Positions 33,541 through 45,200 of a stretch of 64,000 bases of DNA are shown here, one piece after another; position 1 is the first letter of the stretch, and every line of letters starts with the position of its first letter. Under the pieces are notes generated by a model. That model ran no database searches. It was given only the letters and a program-made list of their open reading frames with translations, and had not been told where the DNA came from. This stretch comes from Limnoperna fortunei (taxonomy: Eukaryota > Mollusca > Bivalvia > Mytilida > Modiolidae). Made by a program: the position numbers and the translations under genes. The stretch covers positions 49,593,648-49,657,647 of the forward strand of contig OX104115.1 of assembly GCA_944474755.1 (NCBI GenBank). Direction: 5' to 3'.

Positions 33541-33965
33541 TAATACGTTCGGTCTACTTGAACTTATCAATGATACAAAATGGTTAGTCTAGAGAAGACC
33601 CGAACGTCTAATTTCAACGCTGTCACCGTTGTAACCTGGTCCCCTGTAACCTGGTCTCCTGTAGTCTCGATCACCGGGATCACCTTATTTTAATTTCGCT
33701 ACCAATAGGTGGAGACAAACAATGATTCTATTTTTAGGGCCTTATTTTTAAAACAGGAAAACCATGCAAACATATCTATACTTATAATATGACGTCACAC
33801 TAAGATTCATTCTTGATTATGCATAACAATAATATTTGTTTAATTAATTGATAAAGTAATATTTTATAAAAATATTCAAATTTAAACTTTGGTACAATTT
33901 GTTGTAAACTTCTTGATATGAACGGAAGTAATTTTTAAGACAATAAATATATCATCCAATCAAAA

Positions 33966-33989
33966 ATTACGCCCAGTTTTGGGCGTAAT
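33966..33989. repeat. Perfect 10-bp-stem hairpin
   Basis: ATTACGCCCA-GTTT-TGGGCGTAAT. A second hairpin, ATCCAGACGC..GCGTCTGGAT, follows at about 34015-34048. Confidence 0.75.
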
Positions 33990-34064
33990 GATAACGAGTT
34001 AAATATAGAGCTGAATCCAGACGCACAAATGTAATTAAGCGTCTGGATGATCGAGACTAGGTCT

Positions 34065-34117
34065 CCTGGTGCAATATTTTTCATTGACGCAAGCTTCACT
34101 TCAAATATAACACCAGG
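34065..34117. repeat. 53-bp CCTGGTG...CACCAGG repeat, copy 2
   Basis: Nearly identical to copy 1 and again followed by TCAGG and CCTCTGAT-TAAGCATTTT. Confidence 0.7.
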
Positions 34118-34889
34118 TCAGGACCTCTGATATAAGCATTTTCATTGGTTAATATTATGACACCATTTAATAATATGATTGTACGCGCTGCCTAAATGCG
34201 AGCATCGAACATTGTACATGTCGTTACTTCAGAGCCCCCTAACAGCGCCTCTACATTCCATTGATGACGTGACGTCGTATCTAATGTGTTGGTGACGTCA
34301 CAAATCTCAATTTCAAATACAGCGTTTCAGATTGAAAAAAAAATTGTCTGGCATTTTTGTAGTAATTTAAAAAATAAACACTTTAATTTTATCGATGTCA
34401 AAACTATTTTTGTCTACTTTTAAATTATATATTTTTTCGTTCGTCTACAATATTTTCTTCGGATAGCTCAGCTACCATCTGAAATGGATTTGTCCATATG
34501 GATCACGTGACTTTTTTTACACACATGCATGTAACCGTATAGCTCGCATCTGCGATGCTCGCTATTACATGCACACGCCAAACATTTTTTAAACATGGGA
34601 ATACCCTTTCTTTATAAAATTTTAATATAAATTACATTTTAACTTTAGTTTGAATTCTGAAATCCTAATGTAAACTCAGCTGAGAAATGTAAACATTGAA
34701 CGTCATAAAGAGAATGACGTCATAATACGTTCGGTCTACTTGAACTTATCTATAATACTATATGGTTAGTCTAGAGAATACCCGAACGTCAAATTTCAAC
34801 GCTCTCACCGTTGAAATCCAACGCTCCTGACCTGTCCTGACGTTATATCCGAAGGCCGCTTAGGCTAATGAGGATATCAGAATAGGTCC

Positions 34890-34943
34890 CCTGGTGCAAT
34901 ATTTTTCATTTACGCAAGCTTCACTTTCAAATATAACTCCAGG
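34890..34943. repeat. CCTGGTG...CCAGG repeat, copy 3
   Basis: A diverged copy with a few substitutions in the body and ACTCCAGG at the right end. Confidence 0.65.
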
Positions 34944-36099
34944 TCACTACTAGTTTACTACCCAGTTAGATTGGTTGTTTAAAACGCCATGTCTTAGCTA
35001 ACTTTTCGCGCGTTTTGTTCCGTCGAAAATTTCTGTCAGAATACAAAAATAGAATAGCTACCTGCTTCTTGTTTCCCGGCTTTTGAGTTAAACTGATTAT
35101 TCTCCGTAAGAGACATAAATCTATAAAGACTGTATTTTTATTTGAATTTGATTACCGAACACCGGACGTTACGTCATAATGCATTGCATCGGAATTACGT
35201 CAGTTACAGTTAATTCTGACGTAAATTTTGTGGCATTCCGAATGTTTCAAACCGGTCAAAATTTTGACCGGATTCATTGCTGGTGACCTGACTGTATATT
35301 CGAACCGGAAGTCCGCTTACGGTATTGAGAATATTTACCGGTAGTCAGGAGCCCAGACTATCCAATCTCCACGCAAAGGATTCTGGGTATCCTACGTCAA
35401 CCACAATCACCTCTGCCATACCATTGGTTGACATTGTGAGAGATATCTCTCATGGCAGATTTGCCTCGCATACACAACGCGGTAATTGCTATATTAAACT
35501 GTATCAAATGTGTATAGATAGACTATATAAAAATAAAAAAGAACTCGTGTATTATTTTGTAAACATCATTCTTTGTTTACAAACGTTACAAGCAGAGTAC
35601 AAATGTAGTCCCGCAGTAAATGGAGGATGACGTGTGGCAGAGGTTATATCTGGGAACCAGTTATGTTCTCTGTGCCGGAGAGTGCAGACTATCACCCTTG
35701 AAATCCAATGCTCCTGACCTGACGTTATATCCGAAGGCCGCTTAGGCTAATGAGGGTATCATCGTGACGGTACCATAATAGGGGGGGCCTCTAAAATGTC
35801 TTCCATTTGATTGAAGGCTCTCGGGATTATTTTAAATAATTACAGGAGTTTCAGTTCCATATGTTCTATTTATCTTATGCTAGACATCAATTATTCTATG
35901 AATTGTTATAGTTTTACGAGTGTGGTGTCTAATCTTACATAAGAAAAATAGCACAAAGATTACACACTGGCGTCGGTCTGCTGCGTTCGGATTCCGCCGG
36001 GTCAAATATTTTTATACCAAAAGAGATGTCCCTGTCGGTACCCAATCCGGACCATACCCCGTATGTAAATAAAAACTACCGGTATCACACCCCCTTTCT
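34944..36099. other. Upstream flank of mam, no gene supported
   Basis: It contains GACGTTATATCCGAAGGCCG followed by CTTAGGCTAATGAGG (near 35717), a repeat of the block at 34840-34875. No convincing ORF. Confidence 0.5.
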
Positions 36100-37238
36100 T
36101 TATAATATGGGAAAATAATTTGATTATATATGCCCTAACGGGCTATCATCCATAAAATCTCTCTACCTACACTTTCACGTTTCCGTACAAACCATGATCA
36201 GAAAACACATGCGAACAACATGGTACAGAATCAAAAGAATACTAAAGGTTTCTCTGTAAACTATGGACCATTTTGGGCGATAGAGTGAGTCTGCCAAGAT
36301 ACAAATGTTAAAACTTCGGAAAACAGAACAGTCATTAGAGACTGAACGCAAGGAAATGAGAATAACGCTTAGAGGCCGAGAACCGTGAACTAAAAAGAAA
36401 ACCCTCAGGCCCACTAGAATGTACTTCAATGAGTACAGTAAAAGTAAAAGTATTTTATGTAACCAATTATCGGCCCGTTAGGGCATATATAATCAAATTA
36501 TTTTCCCATATTATAATAAGAGCATATAACTTATACACAACAAAAATGATCCAAGTAAAGTTCACAAATATCAATTCTTTTTTCAATATACGGATATATG
36601 AAATTCCAAACGCATGAATGTCACATAATATAAAATAACCAGCAGGACCTAACGAATAATGTCATTATCCCGGAATAATTAAATATGTCTACAATGCGTT
36701 ACGGAATATTAAGTTATTGTAAATAAATGTGACAGGATTCATTGGATTAACAAGTTCAATTATGGACGAACAGTAAATATAGCCAAACAGCGAATGGAAT
36801 AACAACCTTCCTAAATCCTTCTCTCTAGCTGGGCTGCTCCATAGCATGTATAATGTCCGGGCGTGAATCCCATCTGCTCAATACCAGTAAATTTCCCACA
36901 AACTGCCTCTCAACAGTAGTATTAAACATTACATTTCGATGGTTCCGAATTCTCCATCACTCCATTTTAATTCTGAGGGTTTTCTTTTTAGTTCACGGTT
37001 CTCGGCCTCTAAGCGTTATTCTCATTTCCTTGCGTTCAGTCTCTAATGACTGTTCTGTTTTCCGAAGTTTTAACATTTGTATCTTGGCAGACTCACTCTA
37101 TCGCCCAAAATGGTCCATAGTTTACAGAGAAACCTTTAGTATTCTTTTGATTCTGTACCATGTTGTTCGCATGTGTTTTCTGATCATGGTTTGTACGGAA
37201 ACGTGAAAGTGTAGGTAGAGAGATTTTATGGATGATAG
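36100..37238. repeat. Two interleaved perfect inverted repeats (44 bp and 266 bp)
   Basis: 36100-36143 is the exact complement of 36473-36516, and 36143-36408 is the exact complement of 36973-37238 as far as I can read. The order is X, Y, X', Y', and X and Y meet at the same base (36143). Each Y arm yields the same short ORF on opposite strands. The other strand of Y carries a charged stretch (KIQMLKLRKTEQSLETERKE) that looks like a coiled-coil remnant; I cannot name its source. Confidence 0.85.
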
Positions 37239-38497
37239 TACAAGTATTTGAAGTTTACGAACGGAGTCATCTACCACGGACTGCCTCTCAATGGCAGTTT
37301 GTGTTAGGGTCAGGTCGAAAGGATTACCTCGAGCCCGAGTTGTACTCCTGTACAGATAACCTCGCCTTTTCAGTATGCATTATGTATAGCGTTCACATCG
37401 TCATCACGTTATGTACGGGAAAATCAACATTAATGTTTATTGGAGTGGAATTATTTGGTATAAAAGTGGAGGTAGCACAAAGGGTAGTGAAGAAGTTAAA
37501 AGTGATAGCGGTACTAAGCATGATGACTGTGTCATGAGCTGACGTAACATTATAGCAGTTGTGACAGGAACAGAGATTAAGTTATTGACAGGCGACGCCG
37601 TTGCCTTTCTTGGTACGAGTAGAAGATGTGATATACGTAGTTTGTTGCTTCCACTACCATGGTGCGGACAATTCTTGAACAGGGGTCTCAAATATTTGTT
37701 TCTTGATGTTTCTGCTTAATATCGTGTTTCATATCTGCTCTCCTCTTAGTCATGGCTTTACAATTTTTTACATATTTAACTATTCTTTCTACGTGCCTCT
37801 CCTCCCAATGTCTCCAGAATTTGAAGAGTCAAGAAAGCTGAGCAGACATGACATCATGGTATAGAACATCCCAGCTCCTTTTTGAACAAAGTCTCTGACT
37901 CATTTTGACCGAAATCGAATGCATTATATCCATCTGCATCTGCTGACATTAGTCCACTGCATCAGCGGGCAGCGTAATCCATCCTGCCAATACAAAAACA
38001 CGACTACCAGATGTATTCTGTTGTCGATCTCGACAATAACCTGGATCTCACAAAGTTAACTATAGGCATTAATTTGCTTACCAAATTCACCCAAACCTAA
38101 ATTCCGGAACCCAAGCTTTGCTGCTAAGTAGTATTGCACCCCTGTGTATATATTCTAGTGTTCCGACTGATAATACCTATACTTTACAAACTTTATTGCA
38201 TAATTAACCCCAAGAGGTTAAGCATACATAAACATACAAAAACAATGAACATGTTACTGTACATATACAACCTAAGATAATATAGTATTTAAAAATATGT
38301 ATGAATTTGACCAATGTGGATCTCATTGTCGCAACTCAAATGATTGCTTTACAAAATCAACAACCATGGGCAAAACATCCATATTTGGGTTAAGAACAAA
38401 AAATAATTTATCAATGGCATCAAACTGGTTAAAATTAACATATTTTGATTGTATAAAATCAATAAATTTTCTTCTTATATTATTATTAATTTGAAAA
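37239..38497. other. Unassigned region
   Basis: Two overlapping ORFs of ~85-100 codons occur at 37232-37691 on opposite strands, neither with recognisable domains. Confidence 0.5.
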
Positions 38498-38700
38498 AAG
38501 ATGTTTTACGCCACTTTCAGCAAAGTTCAGATATCATGGCGTCCAGGTTTTATTGGGGGAGAAAGCCGGACTATCCGGAGAAAACCCCTGCCTTCGGTAG
38601 GAAAATTGGCAATCCTTGTCAATTAAGATTAAAGTCGAGTGCACCCTGCCCGCATTGAGACTCGAACCAGCAATCTCAGTGTTGACAGTATTTTATATTA
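38498..38700 (-). repeat. tRNA-derived SINE (antisense copy)
   Basis: In minus orientation it has GGTTCGAGTCTCAATGCGGG, the conserved body and GGACGCCATGATATCTGAA. Same family as the copy at 652-870. Confidence 0.75.
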
Positions 38701-38762
38701 GTGTGCTTTTCTACTTCGTATCAATTTGAGCTATATCATTTTCGATATCTTCGGAATCCGAC

Positions 38763-39010
38763 CATTCTTCCCCTATTTCTGCATGACTGGGAATCGGAAG
38801 AAATCACAGGCTTTCGATGATCTACGTGTACAACAAATGTTTTCTCGTCTTCACATCTCTTAATTTCGTACATTATATCTGACAAAGCACACAGTATTTC
38901 GAAGGGACCGTTCCATCCCAGTCCTAATTTCTAGTTGGCTTCAAGTGGATACCAGCGCAGAATGATAATTCTCGTTTCATGAGATCTTTCATCTAGAGTC
39001 ATTATACTAT
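38763..39010 (-). pseudogene. Ty3/gypsy retrotransposon integrase C-terminus (relic)
   Basis: The minus strand reads LRWYPLEAN, a stop, then KLGLGWNGPFEILCALSD, MYEIKRCEDEK and FVVHVDHRKP. This matches the integrase GPY/F-type C-terminal module (W-x-GPF ... VVHVDxxKP) of Ty3/gypsy elements. One in-frame stop and the loss of everything upstream show it is dead. No LTR was seen nearby. It lies directly beside the SINE at 38498-38700. Confidence 0.8.
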
Positions 39011-39640
39011 TTCTGCCGGCGGAAACTATTTTGCAGATCATGAGCCCTGTTAAAATGCATTCCGCGATGTTTCCCGATCCAACTCTACGTTCTGTTACCT
39101 CATGGAAAACGAATTGATGCTGTCATCACGTCAATGGAAGCAACACTTCTCTCCCTTACATTAGAAGATGCGCTATTTTCAGATAGGGCAGGTAATCGTT
39201 TCATTAGCCCTTGTTTTCTGAAACGAATAAAGCCCATCGGCGTACTTCCGGCGTTGTGTTCACAACGATATAGAAAATATTTATTTGCAAACATAAAAAC
39301 CCTGACGGATTCAGCAAATACAAAAGAAAGAACTTACAAACAGAAAACACGTATAAAGACAAAATGATTCAACATGTTATAAAAGATACTAGTAACCAGT
39401 CTGGACCTTATTTTCAACAGATTGCTTTGTAGGGGCTATTATCCTATTCATGGAATGAATTTCCGGTTCATGAAAAAACATGGCAGGATGAAAAAAATAG
39501 TTCCAATTTTCTCTTTTGTTTCTGCTTTTGCTTATAACTGCTATTGCTTAAGAGTTGGATATTTTAAAAGGTATGGCATTACTGTAGAACAAGAATATAT
39601 TTTTCTCTAGTTAATGTCTTTACAGTGGAAGAACTTCTTA
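39011..39640. other. Unassigned region
   Basis: An antisense ORF (39100-39294) has a coding-like look (GFIRFRKQGLMKRL) but no family I recognise. Confidence 0.45.
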
Positions 39641-39644
39641 TTGT

Positions 39645-40044
39645 TCATTGTAATGTGGTACAATGTGACCACAACATTGAAATGAAAGTAGAAAAACCAT
39701 TCTTAAACTTTAAGGTAAAATTCCAGAAAAAAAAGTCCGTGGTCACGTATACTTTTATTTCCATTTTTATGTAACTTAGCATTATATGTGTAATGCCCCA
39801 TATACGAAATTTTAAGTGAAAGAAAGATTTTTTTAATAAAATATTTTGATGTCTCGCCCGTTCTGTTTCTGTACTTTTGCACAGGCCATCCAAATGGATA
39901 ATGACCTCTGTAGTCGACAACGCTGGGCAAAGTATCTGGTATTGGGTCAAGAACAATTTTAGGTCTCTTTATTGAACTAAGATGGTTAAATTGGGGATAA
40001 AAGCTATCGATTTTATGTAAAACAAATATTTCGTATCTCACTAC
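39645..40044 (-). repeat. Probable 3' tail of the LINE
   Basis: It follows the LINE C-terminal CCHC motif on the minus strand with decayed frames and no recognisable domain. The exact 3' end is not visible. Confidence 0.4.
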
Positions 40045-40860
40045 TTGTTTTACAGGCAAAGAAGACGTGATTTTCATCATCAAGTGTTTTACAAATTTTA
40101 CAATCTCTTTGTTCTCTTGGAACTTTTTTATAACGACCTACTTCTATTTCTAGATTGTAGTCGCTAATGCGAAAATTAGTTATTAAATTTTAAAAATTTG
40201 TTAAATAATTCTCCATCTTTATTTCATTTTTAATTTTACTATAAATAAAAAGTTTAGAATTTTCATCTATTTGTTTTAAGTTTTTCTATTATAATTGTAT
40301 CATGTTGTTGTTTTATGGTCAGCTTTACAGATTTTTTAATAGGGTTTTTAATAAGATTACATGTAAAAGGCCTGTCTTCTTCCTTAAGATGAAGATCAAA
40401 CTCATCAAGTACTTCATTAGCGAAAGTATACCAAGAATAAAGCCCTTCTTGTGAAAATGTCTTGTTCACTAAAAGTGCATCTTTAACTAGTGGGTTAATT
40501 TCATTATAGTGAATGTGAGTATAATATATTAAAGCTTGTGTTTTAATAAATGAGTCAAGGGGCAATCTACCCAACTCTGATTTTTGCAGCAATATTGCTG
40601 GATGTTTTCGTGATTCCAAAAACAGATTTACAAAACTTATGATGAAGTTTTTCCATACTAGATCTGTCAGTCAATGATAAAGTGTCACATCTAGTTCCAT
40701 TGGTTCTAGCTCTTTTTTCTGCTTTATATATATAGGAAAATATTCTTCCATATACCAAATTTCACTATTATAAAGAATTATATGATTAATTAAAGAATCA
40801 AAAAGCTTACAAGATAAGTAAACTGAAGCATGTTGGAAATTATACATATATTTTTTCAAA
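40045..40860 (-). pseudogene. LINE ORF2 C-terminal region (relic)
   Basis: The minus strand keeps motifs typical of CR1-like LINEs after the RT: HKFCKSVFGITKTSSNIAA, then ELGRLPLDSFIKTQALIYY, LEIEVGRYKKVPREQRDCKI and the CCHC-type CKICKTLDDENHVFFAC. The pieces lie in different frames with stops, so the product is dead. Confidence 0.8.
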
Positions 40861-41097
40861 GAAAAAAAGGCCTTTAGCCCTTTCTTTGTAAGTTCTTGTA
40901 TAGATCTTTTAAATCTACCCTAGCTTTCTGTCAATAGTATTACCTAGAAAGGTATATTATTGTACTTCTGTAAGAAGTGAGTTCTGATAGATAAAGTTAG
41001 ATTGACATACGTTATTTCCACCATGACATATCATTACTTTAGTTTTAGTTTTATTAACAGTTTATTGCCATTTAAGACAGTAATTTTCTAGTTTATT

Positions 41098-41500
41098 TTA
41101 AGCTATCTGAAGGTCTCTTTGAGATTCTGAAAATATAATCAGATCATCAGCAAAGCTTAGACTATTAATTGAAAACTCCTTTAGATGGACAGGATCACAT
41201 GTTTGATCATAAATGGAGTGAAGATCATTTATAAATCTGTTAAATAGGGTAGGCCTGAAGCTATCTCCCTGTTTCACTCCTGTATTTATCTCAAAGAACT
41301 CGTGAGTGTTCATTTTCTATTTTTATAGAGGACTCACATTTATCATACATATCTTTAATCACTTCAAACAGTTTTTTCCATCCTTTTTCCTTTTTTAATT
41401 TATATAGTAACCCTCCATTCCAGACTGTGTCGAATGCTTGGCGAAAATCAACAAAACAGGAATAAATTTTGCTCTTATTTTTTGTGAGATATTTTAACAT
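41098..41500 (-). pseudogene. LINE reverse transcriptase core (relic)
   Basis: RT motifs are in order: CFVDFRQAFDTVWNGGLLYK, then GVKQGDSFRPTLFNRFINDL and SLSFADDLIIFSESQRDLQ. The catalytic FADD is still present, but a frameshift near 41300 separates the two halves. More decayed RT sequence extends upstream to ~42400. Confidence 0.87.
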
Positions 41501-42539
41501 TAATAATTTTATAATGAAAATACTATCTGTTTTCTGTGATTTTTTCTACATCCAAATAGTTGCATAACAAATCTCTCCTCATATAAATTTACTATTCTTG
41601 AATTAACAACTGCACTTTATAACTTAGCTATGCAGTTTTGAAGAGATATTCCTCTATAATTGTTTATATCTAATTTGTCTCCATATTTGTGGATAAGTAT
41701 AATAAAAGATTTCCTCCAGCTGCATAGATATTAACATGTATGAAGTTAAAAAGTTTAGTTATTGCTTTACATGTTACTACTCCACTGTATTTAACAATTT
41801 CATTAGCGATTTGATCAGGCCCAGCACTCTTACCAGTTTTAAGTTATTTGAAACACTTATTAATCTCACTAATAGTGAAAGGTTTATCTGTTATCTCATT
41901 ATATGAGATATCATCTTATTCAGTGGAGAAAACTTCATCTTCCACTTTTTTTTCAATTCTTTATCATAATTTAATGGTTGTCCCTGTTGTTTAAAGTGTT
42001 CAACAATTTCAGGAAAACCAGCTTGAAGTTCAATAGATTTATTAGTATCTTGATATTTAAGTGATTTTAATATTTTCCAATATTGTTTAGGATCTGAATC
42101 TCTTAGTTTTGTAAGTTTATCATATAAATTACGGTATCAATGAAAAATTATCTTTTCTTTGTTATTGGTTTTTTTACATTGTTTAGAATATTTTAAAAAT
42201 TGTTGTCTCAAAGTTAGATTGTAAGGTTGTTTTCTTAATATTTTATCTATATAGACTATTGTCTTTTTCAAATCAGGTAATTCTTGGTCTTCCCATGGCT
42301 TTTTCTTTTTTGCTCTCTTTTCTGGTTAAGGTTTCATAACTTTACAAGAATGTAAATTTAAAGTTTTAAATATTTTATTTAACTGAGATTCAGCTTTTTC
42401 TACCCCTGAAATATTCTTTTCAAACAGCTTCGACTCATAATTAAGTATTCCATCTCTAATATTCTTATCTTCTAGGGCTATATATAATTTTTCACATTTG
42501 CTTTATATTTTTTTCTTATATTAGAAATGTTTATATTAC

Positions 42540-42690
42540 TCTTTAAAGGTACAACAATTTGAGCATGATCAGATAAATATGTTGGATCTACCGGTAAAAC
42601 TTTGAAAAAAGTTAACCGAGTTTATAAGGTCAGTCCATTTCTATTCCATGAATTAATAGTTAGGTTATTAATCATATTCATATACACACA
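42540..42690 (-). pseudogene. LINE endonuclease domain, internally deleted
   Basis: One frame reads NLTINSWNRNGLT, a stop, then about 20 codons to YLSDHAQIVVPLK. These are the N-terminal (SWNxxGL) and C-terminal (SDH) ends of an apurinic-type endonuclease domain. The ~150-200 residues normally between them are missing. Confidence 0.7.
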
Positions 42691-43234
42691 ATGAAATCAT
42701 GGTGCAAACAAAGAAGGATAACTCTATTTGAATAATATAATTTAGTTCACTATAAAAGTTTAGAATTGATTTCACAATGTCCATTCTGTTCCTATGTGTT
42801 TAAGTATATGCTCTTACATTATAAAGTTTATTTTTGTTTTTTGAGTAAAATACTTAAATTTTCCTTCTTATAAAACAATTGCTCTATCATTTCTATTTTG
42901 AATGTAATTGACAAATACAAATGTATGTAAAGACAGTTATATGAGTCAACAATATTTTGTAAATAACAATGAAAAACAATTGCATTCCTTTATGCACATC
43001 AATGATATAATAATACACAGTGTTATACATATTACAGTATATAACTCACAATGAAATCAAGATAAAATTAAAGGTAATACCATATACATATACCATATAT
43101 CGTTAGCTTTAAGGTTGTATCAAGTCTAAATAAACACAAACTTCTTTCCCATAAATTTATATTTTATCTCTGTCTTAACATTCTTATAAAGATTTAGTGA
43201 CAAGTTAAAAGTTCAAACAATTTCTTATAACTCA

Positions 43235-43841
43235 TTATTCATAAAGGGTAAAACAAAGTTTTAAACCCAATGGTAATCTCAATAGCCTGATGTTGATATC
43301 ACTTTTCTGAATTCCTCCATCTTGATTGTATCTAAGAAAACCTTCACCTTGGTATTCCGGATTGTTATTAAAGTTTCCTCTATTCCCTTGATTAGGTCGG
43401 TTGAGTTGAGGAATAAAATTGTCTCTGAAATGATTTACACCATTTGTATACCCTCTGTAGTTGCTTTGTACATTTATATCTTGTTTAACACCAAGAAGAG
43501 GATTAACAATTTCCTTCAAATTGAGACCATAGGTACCTATTCAACCATTTTGACTCGGATGAATACCATCATAAAAGTGTATTTGGTTTAGATTTTCGTG
43601 TTTGACGTACTGAGCTTCATAATGTAGACATAGTTATGTAATAGCAGATTACATTTCCTTCGTTTTTCTTCATAGTCATGTGAAAGTTTTTGGTTCCTCT
43701 GATATCTTGGTAAAATCTGGCTCACAATTATTTGTATTTGACATTTAGGAAGTTTTTCTTTGTATTGATTACAATTGACTCTTTTTCTTTAACCTTGTGT
43801 TGGTTCCGTTTCCTCTAGATCATTTGATCCCACCTCGAAAT
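43235..43841 (-). pseudogene. LINE ORF1 remnant with esterase-like (SGNH) end
   Basis: The minus strand gives NQIHFYDGIHPSQNG, a stop, IGTYGLNLKEIVNPLLGVKQ, then an Asn/Gly/Arg-rich tail (NRPNQGNRGNFNNNPEYQ). DGIHPS matches the Asp-x-x-His block of SGNH esterases, known in ORF1 of CR1-like LINEs. It lies just upstream of the endonuclease remnant, as expected. Its 5' part is cut by the TIR element at 43842. Confidence 0.65.
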
Positions 43842-44236
43842 CACGGGGGGGGGGGGGGTAACTTGGTAATTTTTAGGGTGGGGATGTGCCATTTTTTATT
43901 TAAATTCAATACCCATATTTATATAAAATTTCCAATTTTCATGACCCATATTTATATAAAATGAGCAATTTTCACAACCCATATTTATGCAAAATGAAGA
44001 ATTTTCATAACCCATATTTATATTCAGTAAACTAAAAAGAAGGTCATATTTATATACACAAAATGATAACATAGTGAAGAAGAAAACACAATGTCATTAT
44101 TAAAATTACACTTTATTATATTATACACATGACCCATATTTACATGAGACCAGATTTTTTTTCAATTAAGATAAAAAAAAAGCACACATATACGTATACC
44201 TTTATATAGGAAGTTACTCTAACCCCCTCCCCCGTG
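43842..44236. mobile_element. Small TIR element, 8-bp target duplication, G-run end (hAT-like?)
   Basis: It starts CACGGGGG with a ~13-G run then TAACTTGG, and ends GTTACTCTAACCCCCT then CCCCCGTG. CTCGAAAT flanks both sides (43834-43841, 44237-44244). The middle holds several ~33-bp repeats with CCCATATTTATATAAAAT. An 8-bp duplication is typical of hAT elements. It is inserted in the decayed LINE. Confidence 0.83.
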
Positions 44237-44244
44237 CTCGAAAT

Positions 44245-45101
44245 AGTTTATCCAATAAACGTCGTTCCAATTGGCTAATAAAATTTAATGAATATTTAAG
44301 AAACGATAAACGAGATAATATCTACAAGTGTGCCCACGGTCGGTAAGTGGTATCAAATCCTCCTTATTTAACTCCCAGAAAACAGTTGCTGGTGTATATT
44401 TAGGCCGAATTTTACTGTCGTCATAATCCGGTTAGTTTTGTGATTTGTCAGATTAACGGCAGAATTCAGTCCTATTGCTCGTAATGTAGCAAATTAAAAA
44501 TTCTAACTTCGGTCTATTTATACAAAATTCATACATAATATTCATCTTCTTTACGTTAAATATTCTTCAGACAAACAAATGCGAGGGTACGATTATTAGT
44601 TCTAGTGTAATTTGAAAGCTTTATCCTGGGACTAACATATCTTTATTGATATATAGGTTCCTTGTTTATATTCATTATTAACAAATATTTCATTTTCTTC
44701 TGAATACTATATTGTGGGGTAAAAAATAAAAAAATTCCAGGTGTAATGTAAACAAATAATTGGTTTATTGTAACCAGACGCTCAAATTGCAATTAATCAA
44801 ACCATCTCTATCGTTTTACCTAAATTTTCTTATTATTTCTAAAATTTCGACCGATTAGTGGGCGTAGTTATCTTGTGTGGCAGAGGTGATATATCAATAA
44901 AGTTGCAAACATCCATGATCAGATCACAGTAACAGAGATGTGTACTTGCTAATACAGACAATGTTACACGTTATTTCAGATCTTATTTTTAAAGTTTGTC
45001 TTTCATTCAGTGGTCTATTTTTAGATTGTGATAAAATCCACTTTTTATTTTTATTTGAAAATTTATGTTTATTGTGTCGATCAAGCCAGATGGTTTAATC
45101 A
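44245..45101. other. Unassigned region
   Basis: No supported feature; the LINE may continue a little way into it. Confidence 0.45.
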
Positions 45102-45200
45102 TAGTACGAGAATACTATGCCGTCCAACGCTTTATTTTTGCATGCATGGGGCGTGGGACCCACGCAAAAATGCGTTGGACGGCAAAGGATTTTCAGAGTA
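45102..45200. mobile_element. Short hairpin MITE related to 31050-31505
   Basis: TAGTACGAGAAT..GCCGTCCAACGC on the left pairs with GCGTTGGACGGC..ATTTTCAGAGTA on the right. The right end of the 31-kb element has the same GCGTTGGACGGC and GATTCTCGGACTA. The flanks GTTTAATCA and GTCTAATCC match at 7 of 9 positions, consistent with an aged 9-bp duplication. Confidence 0.7.

Larger units (their letters stand above)
33400..34820. repeat. Duplicated ~220-bp module (about 33400-33630 and 34580-34810)
   Basis: Both copies contain GGGAATACCCTTT, AAATGTAAACATTGAACGTC, AATGACGTCATAATACGTTC, GGTTAGTCTAGAGAA and CCCGAACGTC, about 1.18 kb apart. The sequence between holds another CCTGGTG repeat and two strong short hairpins. 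It lies upstream of mam. Confidence 0.7.

Noticed and set aside
36175..37206. Two copies of a small hydrophobic protein
   Set aside because: They are the same DNA on two inverted-repeat arms; identity reflects the duplication, not protein conservation.
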